DNA of 64,000 bases, taken from the NCBI RefSeq assembly GCF_004216555.1, contig NZ_SGWQ01000001.1, positions 555,126 through 619,125 on the forward strand, written 5' to 3'. This document shows positions 54,908 through 63,759 of the stretch, piece by piece (the first letter of the stretch is position 1; every line of letters starts with the position of its first letter). The notes under the pieces are model-generated. The model searched no databases, was not told the DNA's origin, and saw only the letters and a program-made list of their open reading frames with translations. The DNA is from Herbihabitans rhizosphaerae. GTDB taxonomy: Bacteria > Actinomycetota > Actinomycetes > Mycobacteriales > Pseudonocardiaceae. Made by a program: the position numbers and the translations under genes.

Positions 54908-54991
54908 CGCTTCCCCTCGTCATGAATGGTCGATCACTTACAGTCTGACCTAGCTGGTCCAGCAGCACTCGAAGCTGCACGCTCAGGTCAT

Positions 54992-55009
54992 TGAGTAATT
55001 AACCACTCA
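54992..55009. promoter_or_regulatory. Second TetR-type site TGAGTAATTAACCACTCA
   Basis: It lies 85 bp upstream of the triad-less hydrolase start. Its TGAGT/ACTCA arms are complementary, and it matches the site before the TetR gene. A half-like GATCACTTAC also occurs at 54932-54941. Confidence 0.55.
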
Positions 55010-55039
55010 TACTTTGCCCTGTCAACCGAAACCCAGGTG

Positions 55040-55759
55040 TCACGACGGTTCCGGAAGGGTCCCCTCGAGGAGTGCGTTCAAGCGCCGCAGGACGTCCAGT
55101 TGTGCGGGGTTGTACAGCTCCACCAACCCCTGGAGGACGACGGGACTGCTGAGGGCCCCGCTCGTCGCCACGTCCTTCAGTGAGGGGTGTTCCTCGAACT
55201 GGCGACGCACCATCGGCGCGTAGTTCTCGGCCAGTCGCTGCCTCGTGGCCTCGTCGGCGTCCGCCGGCAGTCCGTCGAACTCCGCCTGTACCGGGGGTCG
55301 GGGTGTCGAGTGCAGCTTCAGCAGCGTGGTCATCGCCGTCGCGTCGAGCACTCTCGAGTAGACCATCAGCCACGAACGCTCCACCTCCGACAGGTCGGCC
55401 ACGTTCCCGTCGAAGCCCGGGGGCAGGTCGACGAGGCTGCGACGTCGCAGGATCAACGCCAGCTCGTCCCGCATCCGCTGTTGCCGTTCGATGCTCGCCT
55501 TCAGCTCGGCGTCCAGCGCGCGCAGCGTCCGCTCCGCGTTCTCGTCCGACTCCCGCATCGCCGGGATGTCGGACAGCGGCACACCCAGATCGACGAGCCG
55601 GCGGATCCGCAGCAACCGGATCAGGTGCGTGACGCGGTACCGCTTGTACCCGTTCGCCGCTCGTTCGGGCTCCTCGAGCAGTCCGATCCGGTGGTAGTAG
55701 CGGACGGTCTTCAGTGTCGTGCCGGCCAGTTCGGCCAGCTCACGTGTGCTCCAGGCCAT
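55040..55759 (-). CDS. MerR-family regulator
   Basis: The 239-residue protein has an N-terminal MerR winged helix (AWSTRELAELAGTTLKTVRYYHRIGLLEEPERAANGYKRYRVTHLIRLLRIRRLVDLGVPLSDI), a coiled-coil dimer helix and a C-terminal effector region without clear metal-binding cysteines. ATG 55759 is chosen; 55768 is possible. Its promoter region contains mirrored MerR-type promoters shared with the divergent hydrolase gene, which it probably activates by DNA untwisting. Confidence 0.9.
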   Translation of the reverse strand: MAWSTRELAELAGTTLKTVRYYHRIGLLEEPERAANGYKRYRVTHLIRLLRIRRLVDLGVPLSDIPAMRESDENAERTLRALDAELKASIERQQRMRDELALILRRRSLVDLPPGFDGNVADLSEVERSWLMVYSRVLDATAMTTLLKLHSTPRPPVQAEFDGLPADADEATRQRLAENYAPMVRRQFEEHPSLKDVATSGALSSPVVLQGLVELYNPAQLDVLRRLNALLEGTLPEPS

Positions 55760-55766
55760 CGATCGC

Positions 55767-55832
55767 ATTGGACACCGTGCCCCTGGGGCACGGTCAAGCG
55801 TTTGACCGTGCCCCGAGGGCACAGGTTCGAAT
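55767..55832. promoter_or_regulatory. Mirrored MerR-type divergent promoters
   Basis: On the + strand TTGACC (55802-55807) and TCGAAT (55827-55832) are 19 bp apart, with GTGCCC-CGA-GGGCAC in the spacer. On the minus strand TTGACC (55797-55792) and TCCAAT (55772-55767) are also 19 bp apart around CCGTGCCCC and its complement. The 19-bp spacing with a dyad in the spacer is the hallmark of MerR-controlled promoters. Confidence 0.8.
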
Positions 55833-55871
55833 GATCCCCGTCAGTGGTCGGTGAGAGATCGGGGAGAGACG

Positions 55872-57341
55872 ATGCGAAGGCGTGACGTGGGCCGTGGTGC
55901 GGCTCTGGCGGTGGTACTCGGCCTGGCTGGTTCGGTGGTCGCGGCACCTGCGGTGGCCGACGAGCCCGCGGCGGGACCGGCGTGGGGCGCCTGCCCGAAG
56001 GACGTGGTGACCAAGGTGGCTGCCCTGCGGTGCGCCACGGTGCCGGTGCCGCTGGACTACCGCGAACCCGAGGGTGGGCAGATCGAGATCATGGTGTCCC
56101 GGCTGGCCAGCAAGAACCCGGGCAAGCGGCGGGGCGTGCTGATGCTCAACCCGGGTGGCCCTGGCGGATCCGGGTTGTCGTTCCCGGACGATCTGGCGTG
56201 GTTCGGCATCCCGGCGAGTGTCCTGGACAGCTACGACGTGATCGGCATGGACACCCGCGGGATCGGCCATTCGGCACCGGTGAGCTGCGGCTTCACCGCC
56301 GAGCAGGGCCATCTGGGCAACATCCCGCCGTACGCGGTCGACGAGGCGGCGGTCACCGAGCAGGCGAAGAACGCGAAAGCGGTGGCCGAGCAGTGTGCCG
56401 CCAACGACAAGGACGGGCGGCTGCGGCACGTGTCGACGGCGAACATGGCGCGTGACCTGGACCGGATCCGGGCCGCGCTCGGCGAGGAGAAGATGAGCTT
56501 CCTCGGGTACTCGTACGGGTCGGCGCTCGGTGCGGCCTACGCGTCGATGTTCCCCGAGCGGTCCGACCGCATCGTGCTCGACAGCAACATCGGTGACACC
56601 CACCTCGACCAGGACGGGATCCGCCGATACGCACTCGGCGCCGAGGAGACGTTCCCGGACTTCGCGCGGTGGGCGGCGGCACGGCACGAGAGCTACGGCC
56701 TGGGCCGCACGCCGGAACAGGTGCGGAAGACGTACTTCACGCTCGCGGAACGGCTCGACACGACGCCGGTGAACGGCGTCGACGGGCGCGTGTTCCGGCT
56801 GGCCACTTTCGCGGGGCTGTACGGGAAGACCAAGTACGGGCTGACGGCGCAGCTGTGGCAGTCGGTGCGTGACGGCGACCCGGCGGCGGCGGAGCAACTG
56901 GCCGCGACACCGGCGCCGACGGACAACTCGTGGTCGGTGTTCCTCGCGGTGACGTGCAACGACGTCGAGTGGCCCTCGGATGTGCGGACCTACCAGCGCG
57001 CCGTGGCCGAGGACCGCGAGCGGTACCCGCTGTACGGCGCGGCGAGCGCGAACATCACGCCGTGCGCGTTCTGGCCGCACGAGCCGGCGGAGCCGCCGGT
57101 GGCGGTCGACGACAAGGGGCCGGCGAACGTGCTGGTGCTGCAGAACCGGCGCGACCCGGTGACCCCGCACCGCGGCGGCGAGCTGCTGGACGAGAAGTTC
57201 GGCGACCGGTCGCGGCTGGTGAGCGTCGACGGCAGCGGCCACGGTGTCTACGTCCTGGGCGACAACGCGTGCGCGCTGAGCACCACGACGAGCTTCCTGG
57301 TGGACGGGACGCTGCCGAAGCGCGACATGCCCTGCACATGA
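55872..57341 (+). CDS. Secreted alpha/beta hydrolase, SlpD/tripeptidyl aminopeptidase type (S33)
   Basis: The 489-residue enzyme has a signal peptide (GAALAVVLGLAGSVVAAPAVA), the oxyanion loop LNPGGPGGSG, the nucleophile Ser in FLGYSYGSALG, the Asp in QNRRDPVTP and the His in DGSGHGVY, so the triad is complete. Such enzymes release N-terminal peptides outside the cell in actinomycetes. ATG 55872 has GGGGAGAG upstream. It is divergent from the MerR gene and has a MerR-type promoter. It is a paralogue of the triad-less protein at 53447. Confidence 0.92.
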   Translation: MRRRDVGRGAALAVVLGLAGSVVAAPAVADEPAAGPAWGACPKDVVTKVAALRCATVPVPLDYREPEGGQIEIMVSRLASKNPGKRRGVLMLNPGGPGGSGLSFPDDLAWFGIPASVLDSYDVIGMDTRGIGHSAPVSCGFTAEQGHLGNIPPYAVDEAAVTEQAKNAKAVAEQCAANDKDGRLRHVSTANMARDLDRIRAALGEEKMSFLGYSYGSALGAAYASMFPERSDRIVLDSNIGDTHLDQDGIRRYALGAEETFPDFARWAAARHESYGLGRTPEQVRKTYFTLAERLDTTPVNGVDGRVFRLATFAGLYGKTKYGLTAQLWQSVRDGDPAAAEQLAATPAPTDNSWSVFLAVTCNDVEWPSDVRTYQRAVAEDRERYPLYGAASANITPCAFWPHEPAEPPVAVDDKGPANVLVLQNRRDPVTPHRGGELLDEKFGDRSRLVSVDGSGHGVYVLGDNACALSTTTSFLVDGTLPKRDMPCT

Positions 57342-57360
57342 CCGACAGGGGCGCCGGTGA

Positions 57361-57984
57361 TCAGAGGTCGGGCCAGCCGCGTTGAATGCGGGTGAAGGCC
57401 GCGGCAAGGGCGACGGGCGGGTCGAGATCAGTGCCGGCCAGGTCGGGGATTTCCAGGATGTAGCGGGCGAGCAGGCGCAGGGAGAAGTCGCCGGCCTCGC
57501 GGCCGGTTTCGTCGGCGATGACGTGGGCGAGTGCGGTTTCGCAGCTGGTCCACAGTGTCCTGGCGTAGGCGCGCAGGGCCGGGGTGGAGATCACGAGTTC
57601 GGCGACGCGCCGGGCCTGTGGGCTGGGGTCGGGGTTGAACGGGCCGCGGGTGGCAAGGAAGTCGTGCAGGGCCCGCAGGATCGAGACGCCCTCACGACGT
57701 TGCCGTACAGCGGTGGTCAGTGCCTGCTCGCGTTCGCGACCGTCGCCGAGGACCAGCGCCTCCTTCCCGCCCGGGAAATGCGCGAACAGTGTCGACACCG
57801 CCGTGTCCGCCGCGTCGGCGATTTCGGCGACGGTGACCTGGTCGAACCCACGCTCCAGGAACAGCCGCCGCGCCGCACTGGCGCGCTGGACTCCCTCACT
57901 CCGCCCCGGCCGCCGCTGCACACCCGGACCGCCGGTCAGCGGCTGCGAAGCCTGCCCGCCGGTCTCGTCCTGCAGGGCAAACAT
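57361..57984 (-). CDS. TetR-family regulator
   Basis: The 207-residue protein has the TetR region (RASAARRLFLERGFDQVTVAEIADAADTAVSTLFAHFPGGKEALVLG) and a ligand domain (ARRVAELVISTPALRAYARTLWTSCETALAHVI). I chose ATG 57984, about 30 residues before the domain; the open frame reaches 58266 through sequence that does not look coding. Its target is not evident; it is convergent with the S33 hydrolase gene. Confidence 0.82.
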   Translation of the reverse strand: MFALQDETGGQASQPLTGGPGVQRRPGRSEGVQRASAARRLFLERGFDQVTVAEIADAADTAVSTLFAHFPGGKEALVLGDGREREQALTTAVRQRREGVSILRALHDFLATRGPFNPDPSPQARRVAELVISTPALRAYARTLWTSCETALAHVIADETGREAGDFSLRLLARYILEIPDLAGTDLDPPVALAAAFTRIQRGWPDL

Positions 57985-58241
57985 GCTGGTGCGTGGCCCG
58001 CCGTCCGAGCAGTCCTCGCCCCTTGCGTTCGCGGCGGCCAGGTGTTGGGTCCCCGCATGCTGGGACTGCGCGGTGAACCTCGGGCCGAACCGCTGCGCGG
58101 TCACCTGGTCGACGGCACGCTCACTGCCCACCTGTGGGCCGCCAGCGTCGATCTCACCGGTGTCGAGCCCGTCTCGCCAGCGAATGTTGATCACGATGTG
58201 ACCTGATCGGGGGTCCGGGGGCAGAGCCCGCCGGGCGGGGT

Positions 58242-58260
58242 CTGGGGGTTGCACCCCCAG
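58242..58260 (-). terminator. Hairpin downstream of tRNA-Arg
   Basis: CTGGGGG and its complement CCCCCAG flank a 5-nt loop, 57 nt beyond the 3' end of the minus-strand tRNA gene. The surrounding G-rich stretch could extend the fold. Confidence 0.6.
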
Positions 58261-58316
58261 AAACACGACGACGGACTTGGTCCGCGCTTTCCGCGGACAT
58301 ACGTCCCCAGAGGGAG

Positions 58317-58389
58317 TGCCCCAGGCAGGATTCGAACCTGCGACCTACCGCTTAGGAGGCGGTTGCTCTATCCCCTGAGCTACTAGGGC
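58317..58389 (-). tRNA. tRNA-Arg (anticodon CCU)
   Basis: The minus-strand sequence begins GCCCTAG and folds as a 73-nt cloverleaf. The 7-bp acceptor stem pairs GCCCTAG with CTGGGGC. The D arm is GCTC...GAGC, the anticodon arm ACCGC-CTCCTAA-GCGGT with anticodon CCT, and the T arm GCAGG-TTCGAAT-CCTGC. The discriminator is A and no CCA is encoded. Confidence 0.96.
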
Positions 58390-58558
58390 GTGGTCACCAG
58401 CAGGGTAGCGGGAAACCCCGCGTGATCACGGATTGGCCCGCGCACTTGGCCGCGACACGCTCGTGAAGGCAAGATACTGCGCAGGTTACCGCTAGGTAGC
58501 ACGTCGAGTGTCAACAGCGACACCACCTTTGACCAGTGTCGACCGCAGGAGCAGCACT

Positions 58559-60352
58559 ATGCGCGAGTTCACCGTTCCCGCCCTTGTCGAGATCCCGAGC
58601 AGCGGCGGTGTCGGCGACCTGGTGTACACCAACGCCGACGAGGCGCCGAACGACGTGGTGCTCCGCCGCAAGGTCGACGGCCAGTGGCGCGACATCACCG
58701 CCACGGCGTTCCGCGACGAGGTCACCGACGTCGCGAAGGGCCTGATCGCCTCGGGCATCGGCAAGGGCGACCGGGTCGGCATTCTCGCCGCCAACCGCTA
58801 CGAGTGGACGCTGTTCGACTTCGCCATCTGGGCGGCCGGCGCGGTGCCGGTGCCGATCTACGCCACCTCCTCGCCCGAGCAGATCAAGTGGATCCTGTCC
58901 GACTCCGGCGCGGTCGCGCTGGTCGTCGAGGACACCGAGCTGGCAGACCGGGTCGCCGTCGTCCGCGACGACCTGCCCGACCTGCGGCACGTCTGGCAGA
59001 TCGAGGACGGCGCGGTCGACACCGTGGTCGCCGCCGGCAAGGACACCGACGCGTCGGAGGTCGACAGCCGGCGCGCGGCGACCAAGCCGGAGGACCTCGC
59101 CACGATCATCTACACCTCGGGCACCACGGGTCAGCCGAAGGGGTGCGTGCTCACGCACGGCAACTTCATCGCCGAGGTGGGCAACGCGGTGGAGCTGCTG
59201 CACCCGCTGTTCAAGGGCGCCACCGACGAAGAGGCCACCACGCTGCTGTTCATCCCGGTGGCGCACGTGTTCGGCCGCATGGTCGAGGTCGGCTGTATCT
59301 ACGCCCGCGCGATCATGGGCCACTCCCCCGGCGTGAAGACGGTCGCCGAGGACCTCGCCAGCTACAAGCCGACGTTCATCCTTTCGGTGCCTTACGTGCT
59401 CGAGAAGGTGTACAACGGCGCACGTCAGAAGGCTCACGCCGCGGGTAAGGGCAAGATCTTCGACGCCGCCGCGGCCACCGCCATCGCCTTCAGCGAGGCG
59501 GACAAGCCCGGCCTCGGGCTCAAGATCAAGCACGCGATCTTCGACAAGCTGGTGTACAGCAAGCTGCGCGCCGCGATCGGCGGCCGGGTGCGGTACGCGA
59601 TCTCCGGCGGCGCGGCGCTCGGCCACCGCCTCACGCACTTCTTCCGCGGCGTCGGGATCACCGTATTCGAGGGCTACGGCCTCACCGAGACCACGGCGGC
59701 GTCCACGGTCAACGCGCTCGGCGCGTTCAAGCCCGGCAGTGTCGGCAAGCCGCTGCCGGGCACCTCGATCAAGATCGCCGAGGACGGCGAGATCCTGATC
59801 AAGGGCGGCCAGGTGTTCCCGCAGTACTGGAAGAACGAGGCGGCGACGAAGGCCGCACTGGACTCCGACGGCTGGTTCGCCTCCGGCGACCTCGGCTCGC
59901 TGGACGACGAGGGCTTCCTGTCGATCACCGGCCGCAGGAAGGAGATCCTGGTGACCAGCGGCGGCAAGAACGTCGCGCCCGCGGTCATCGAGGACCGGAT
60001 CTCCGCGCACCCGCTGATCGCGCAGGCCATGGTGGTCGGCGACGGCAAGAAGTACATCGCCGCGCTGGTCACCCTGGACCCGGAGTTCTTCGGGCACTGG
60101 AAGTCCGACGCGAGCAAACCGGCCGACGCGTCGGTGGCCGACCTGATCGACGACGCCGAGCTGAACGCCGAGATCCAGAAGGCGGTCGACGACGGCAACG
60201 CCGCGGTGTCCAAGGCGGAATCGGTGCGCAAGTTCCGAATCCTGACCACCGAGTTCACTCCGGAAAGCGGCCACCTCACGCCGTCGCTCAAGCTCAAGCG
60301 CAACGTGATCATGAAGGACTTCGCGTCCGATGTGGAAGCGCTTTACAACTAA
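58559..60352 (+). CDS. Long-chain fatty acid-CoA ligase (FadD15-type)
   Basis: The 597-residue adenylate-forming enzyme has IIYTSGTTGQPKGCVLTH, the FACS region VFEGYGLTETTAAS, DGWFASGDLGSLDDEGFLSITGRRKEILVTSGGKNVAP and the C-terminal Lys in LTPSLKLKRNVI. Its length and the long linker region match bacterial long-chain acyl-CoA synthetases of the AMP-binding FadD15 group. ATG 58559 is preceded by AGGAG at 7 nt; the frame extends 17 residues upstream. It is monocistronic. Confidence 0.94.
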   Translation: MREFTVPALVEIPSSGGVGDLVYTNADEAPNDVVLRRKVDGQWRDITATAFRDEVTDVAKGLIASGIGKGDRVGILAANRYEWTLFDFAIWAAGAVPVPIYATSSPEQIKWILSDSGAVALVVEDTELADRVAVVRDDLPDLRHVWQIEDGAVDTVVAAGKDTDASEVDSRRAATKPEDLATIIYTSGTTGQPKGCVLTHGNFIAEVGNAVELLHPLFKGATDEEATTLLFIPVAHVFGRMVEVGCIYARAIMGHSPGVKTVAEDLASYKPTFILSVPYVLEKVYNGARQKAHAAGKGKIFDAAAATAIAFSEADKPGLGLKIKHAIFDKLVYSKLRAAIGGRVRYAISGGAALGHRLTHFFRGVGITVFEGYGLTETTAASTVNALGAFKPGSVGKPLPGTSIKIAEDGEILIKGGQVFPQYWKNEAATKAALDSDGWFASGDLGSLDDEGFLSITGRRKEILVTSGGKNVAPAVIEDRISAHPLIAQAMVVGDGKKYIAALVTLDPEFFGHWKSDASKPADASVADLIDDAELNAEIQKAVDDGNAAVSKAESVRKFRILTTEFTPESGHLTPSLKLKRNVIMKDFASDVEALYN

Positions 60353-60562
60353 TCCGCAAACTACGGGAATTACTGACATCGGCGTGCATAACCGCAGGTC
60401 GTGGCGGGCGTAGTTCATTCGGCCTAAATACGTTGGTCCATTGGCGACGGGACGGACCGATATTGGTCACTCTTTGCCGACGGTCGCGGAGTTCCGTTGT
60501 TAACGGCGGATGTCTAACCTGGAATACACCGGTCAGGGTTACGACAAACGGAGGACGCGTCG

Positions 60563-62251
60563 ATGGGTCGACACTCGTCGAGCACAGCGTCGCGGATCCG
60601 TGCTCAGTCACCTGTGGTCCTGCTCGCCGTGCTGCTGGTGCTGAGCGTGGTCGCGTGGCTGAGCTACGACTTCATCCGCGATCAGTTGCGCTCGTCCGGG
60701 TGCGAGTCGACCACGAACGTGACGGTGGCCGCCGCTCCGGAGATCGCGCCGGCGCTGGGCCAGGTGGCGCGCGAACCGCTACCGGGCGGCGGCTGCTACA
60801 AGATCGACGTGGTCGCGCGCGAGTCGTCGTCGGTGGCCGAGTCGCTGGCGATCTCCGCGAACGGCGAGGCGCAGCCGGACGCGTGGGTGCCCGATTCGAC
60901 GGTGTGGCTGCAGCGTGCCCGGGGCAAGACCGCGCGGGACGTGCCGGAGGTCGGCACCTCGGTCGCCAGTTCCCCGGTCGTGCTCGCGCTGACCGACGAC
61001 ACCGCGTCCCAGCTCGGCTGGCCGGACAAGCCGGTGACCTGGTCCGACGTGCTCGCCGCCGGTGACAAGGTGGCCGTGGGCATGGCGGATCCGACGCAGA
61101 GCCCGGTCGGCGTCTCGGCGCTGCTGGCCACGAGGGCGGCCACCGCGTCGGCGTCGGACCCGGCCGCGGCGAACATCGGCGCGCTGCGCAGGCTGTCGCC
61201 CAACACGGAGAACACCGGCGAGGACCTGTTCGCCAGGCTGCCGGGCGCCCCGTCCGCGGACGGTCCGCTCGGCGCGTTTCCGACCTCGGAGAACGAGGTG
61301 CTCCGGCACAACGTGAAGGCGGCACCCGGCTCACAGTTGGTCGCCGCGTACGCCGTGCCGGGGGTTCCGCCGCTGGACTACCCGTACGTGGTGCTGCCGT
61401 CGGCGACCGGTGACCGGCGGGTCGGCGCGGAGCGGTTCCTCGCCGCGCTGCTGGAGTCGCCCGCCGGTCAGGCGCTGTCCGACGCCGGGTTCCGCGCGCG
61501 GGACGGCAAGGCATTGCGCGACCGTTCGCACGACAAACGCACAACGGCGCAGCAGGTGATCCCGGTGCCGGTGCCGTCGGTGGCCGAGCTGGACCAGTTG
61601 CTCAACGGGTGGGCCGGCGTGAACTACAGCGCGCGGATCCAGGTGCTGCTGGACGTGTCCGGCTCGATGAACGGGCAGGTGCCGGGGGCTGGGGTGACCC
61701 GGATGGCGGCGACGCTGCGGGCGGCCGAACTCGGTATCAGGTTGATGAAGGAGTCCACGAAGATCGGGCTGTGGGAGTTCTCCACCGACATGGCGGGCGA
61801 GCAGGACTACCGGGAGACGATCCCGGTCGCGCCGATCGGGGAGCAGTTGCGCGGCGGGATGCTGGATCGGCTGCGGGCGATCGCGGCGAAGCCGAACGGC
61901 AACACCGCGCTGTACGACAGCACGCTGGCGATCTACCGCGCGGCGCGGCAGGCGTGGGAGCCGGGGCGGATCAATCTCGTGATCGTGATGACCGACGGCA
62001 AGGACGACAACGCGCACGGGCTCACCCGGCCGGATCTGCTCGCCGAACTGGCGAAGCTGCAGGATCCGCGACGGCCGCTGCAGATCATCGGCATCGGGCT
62101 CGGGCCGGACATCGACGTGACCGAGCTGAATCAGATCGCGGCCGCGACCGGCGGCCAGGCGTACACCACCAACGACCCGGCACGGATCAGCGACGTGTTC
62201 TACGCTGCCCTGAGCCGCATGGTCTGCCAACCACCCGCCTGCAAGAAGTAA
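60563..62251 (+). CDS. Membrane-anchored VWA-domain protein with substrate-binding-like region
   Basis: The 562-residue protein has one N-terminal transmembrane helix (SPVVLLAVLLVLSVVAWLSYDFI). A region from about 50 to 340 resembles extracellular solute-binding proteins (DAWVPDSTVWLQ, SSPVVLALTDDTASQLGWPDKPVTWSDVLAAG, PLDYPYVVLPSA). A von Willebrand A domain follows, with the MIDAS motif LLDVSGSMN near 367 and VIVMTDGKDDN. The VWA probably binds a protein partner through a divalent metal. GGAGG precedes ATG 60563. The 210-bp gap upstream should hold its promoter. Confidence 0.88.
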   Translation: MGRHSSSTASRIRAQSPVVLLAVLLVLSVVAWLSYDFIRDQLRSSGCESTTNVTVAAAPEIAPALGQVAREPLPGGGCYKIDVVARESSSVAESLAISANGEAQPDAWVPDSTVWLQRARGKTARDVPEVGTSVASSPVVLALTDDTASQLGWPDKPVTWSDVLAAGDKVAVGMADPTQSPVGVSALLATRAATASASDPAAANIGALRRLSPNTENTGEDLFARLPGAPSADGPLGAFPTSENEVLRHNVKAAPGSQLVAAYAVPGVPPLDYPYVVLPSATGDRRVGAERFLAALLESPAGQALSDAGFRARDGKALRDRSHDKRTTAQQVIPVPVPSVAELDQLLNGWAGVNYSARIQVLLDVSGSMNGQVPGAGVTRMAATLRAAELGIRLMKESTKIGLWEFSTDMAGEQDYRETIPVAPIGEQLRGGMLDRLRAIAAKPNGNTALYDSTLAIYRAARQAWEPGRINLVIVMTDGKDDNAHGLTRPDLLAELAKLQDPRRPLQIIGIGLGPDIDVTELNQIAAATGGQAYTTNDPARISDVFYAALSRMVCQPPACKK

Positions 62252-62292
62252 TCACCGATTCCCCTTGCACCCCAACGCTTTTCGCCGTACCT

Positions 62293-62311
62293 GGGGTGCC
62301 CACTGCACCCC
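62293..62311 (+). terminator. Terminator hairpin after the VWA gene
   Basis: GGGGTGC (62293-62299) and GCACCCC (62305-62311) form a 7-bp stem with a 5-nt loop, 42 nt after the stop codon. A second G/C-rich stem (CCGCCC/GGGCGG) follows. Confidence 0.6.
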
Positions 62312-62379
62312 CCGCCCACCCCACCTTCGGGGGGCGGTCCGATGGCCATTCTATCGGCCGGTGGTGATCAGCAGTGGGT

Positions 62380-62445
62380 TGTGGATCAAGCTGTGGATAA
62401 CCCCGACGTTGTGGATAACTCCGCGCGTGAGTCCACTGTGGACGA
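62380..62445. promoter_or_regulatory. Cluster of DnaA-box sequences between convergent genes
   Basis: TGTGGATAA, the exact complement of the DnaA consensus TTATCCACA, occurs at 62392 and 62410. TGTGGATCA (62380) and TGTGGACGA (62437) are one- and two-base variants. All four have the same orientation. No dnaA or dnaN gene is nearby, so this is not the usual oriC context. Confidence 0.6.
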
Positions 62446-63048
62446 TCAGGGGGTGGGACGTGAGCCGGCGAGCAGGCGCTGGTTGATCCTGGCGGCGCAC
62501 TTGGCCACCGCGGGCGGGCCGAGCGCGGCGAGGACGAAGGCCACCGCGAGCACCGGGAGACCGTAGCCGACCGCCGATCCCCAGCTGTCCAACTGAAAAA
62601 GACCCAGCAGCCGGATCGGATCGTCCGGGTCGACCAGCCACCACAGCGCCATCAGCAGCACGTTGACCAGCGGCCACAGCAGCAGCCCCAGCCCGAGGAA
62701 CCCGAGCGTCGGGCAGACCACCATCGCGATCACCACCCACCGCAGGTCGTAGCCGGTGTGGCGCGAGGAAAGCATGTCCTGCCAAGGCTTTCCGGCATGC
62801 GAACCCGCCAGCTCCAGGTTGCCGACCCAGCGCGCGCCGGCGCGCCGCTCACCGTCGGCCAGCCACCGCACCAGTCGCAGTTCGGCCGGCACGAAGATCA
62901 TCCCCAGCCCGACGATGCTCAGCCCCGCCGTCGCCGCAAGCACCGGCACCAGCAGGATCGCCGCCAGCCCGCGCGCCACCTGGGCCAGGCAGTACCGAAC
63001 CCCGTCGCCGAGGATCGTCCACCAGGCGCTCGTCTCTACCTCGTTCAT
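62446..63048 (-). CDS. Membrane protein with 'putative sensor' domain, two-component associated
   Basis: The 200-residue protein has about four hydrophobic segments (GLAAILLVPVLAATAGLSIVGLGMIFVPAELRL, WVVIAMVVCPTLGFLGLGLLLWPLVNVLLMALWWLV and a final GYGLPVLAVAFVLAALG). The pattern resembles the N-terminal sensor region of actinobacterial histidine kinases (PF13796 type), here as a separate gene. ATG 63048 follows a G-rich ribosome site (GGGGGAGTC). It lies 66 bp after the response regulator in the same direction and may signal with it. Confidence 0.75.
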   Translation of the reverse strand: MNEVETSAWWTILGDGVRYCLAQVARGLAAILLVPVLAATAGLSIVGLGMIFVPAELRLVRWLADGERRAGARWVGNLELAGSHAGKPWQDMLSSRHTGYDLRWVVIAMVVCPTLGFLGLGLLLWPLVNVLLMALWWLVDPDDPIRLLGLFQLDSWGSAVGYGLPVLAVAFVLAALGPPAVAKCAARINQRLLAGSRPTP

Positions 63049-63114
63049 GACTCCCCCACCTTGGCGCACTCGAAGCCCCGGAACAGTAGGCGCGACACCC
63101 CTACCCAAGTAGAG

Positions 63115-63759
63115 CTAGGCCCCTTCCAAGTACGCCAGGACGGCGAGCACCCGACGGTGCCCGGTGTCCTCCGGCGGCAGGTCCAGCTTCGCGAAAATAT
63201 TGCCGATGTGCTTGTGCACCGCCCGCTCGGTCACCACCAGCCGCCGCGCGATCTCGGTGTTGCCGTAGCCCTGCGCCATCAGCGCGAGCACTTCCCGCTC
63301 CCGCCCGGTCAGCCGGGCCAGCGGATTGCCACGCCGCGCGAGCAACTGCTTGACCACCTCCGGGTCCAGCACCGTGCCGCCGGCCGCCACCCGGTCCAGC
63401 GCGTCGAGGAAGTCGTCCACCCGCGCGACCCGGTCCTTGAGCAGGTACCCCACCGCGCTGCCGCCGGCGAGCAGCTCACCGGCGTAGGTGTCCTCGACGT
63501 ATTGGGACAGCACCAAAACCGGCAGTTCGGCGACCAACTCACGCGCACGCAGCGCCGCCCTGATCCCCTCGTCCCGGAACGACGGCGGCAACCGAACGTC
63601 CACAATGGACACATCGGGCCGGTGCTCGACCGCGGCGGCGACGAAGGAATCGCCGTCTGCGGTGCACGCCACCACCTCGTGGCCGGACCCGTCCAGCAGC
63701 GAGGTCAGCCCCTCGGCCAGCAGCACGTTGTCCTCGGCGATCACGATCCGCACGGGCAC
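63115..63759 (-). CDS. NarL/LuxR-family response regulator
   Basis: The 214-residue regulator has a receiver domain with acidic pocket AEDN, the phospho-acceptor Asp in VSIVDVRLPP and Lys in GYLLKDR. A LuxR-type helix-turn-helix (LTGREREVLALMAQGYGNTEIARRLVVTERAVHKHIGNIFAKLDL) follows. It starts with GTG 63759 (or GTG 63753) and overlaps the histidine kinase gene by about 19 bp, so the kinase at the window end is its partner. Confidence 0.94.
   Translation of the reverse strand: MPVRIVIAEDNVLLAEGLTSLLDGSGHEVVACTADGDSFVAAAVEHRPDVSIVDVRLPPSFRDEGIRAALRARELVAELPVLVLSQYVEDTYAGELLAGGSAVGYLLKDRVARVDDFLDALDRVAAGGTVLDPEVVKQLLARRGNPLARLTGREREVLALMAQGYGNTEIARRLVVTERAVHKHIGNIFAKLDLPPEDTGHRRVLAVLAYLEGA

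Noticed and set aside
58317-58389. tRNA-Arg as an attachment site of an integrated element
   Set aside because: I found no integrase gene and no repeated copy of the tRNA 3' end in the window.
62380-62445. Chromosomal origin of replication
   Set aside because: Only four boxes and no dnaA, dnaN, rpmH or parAB genes are nearby; listed instead as a DnaA-box cluster.
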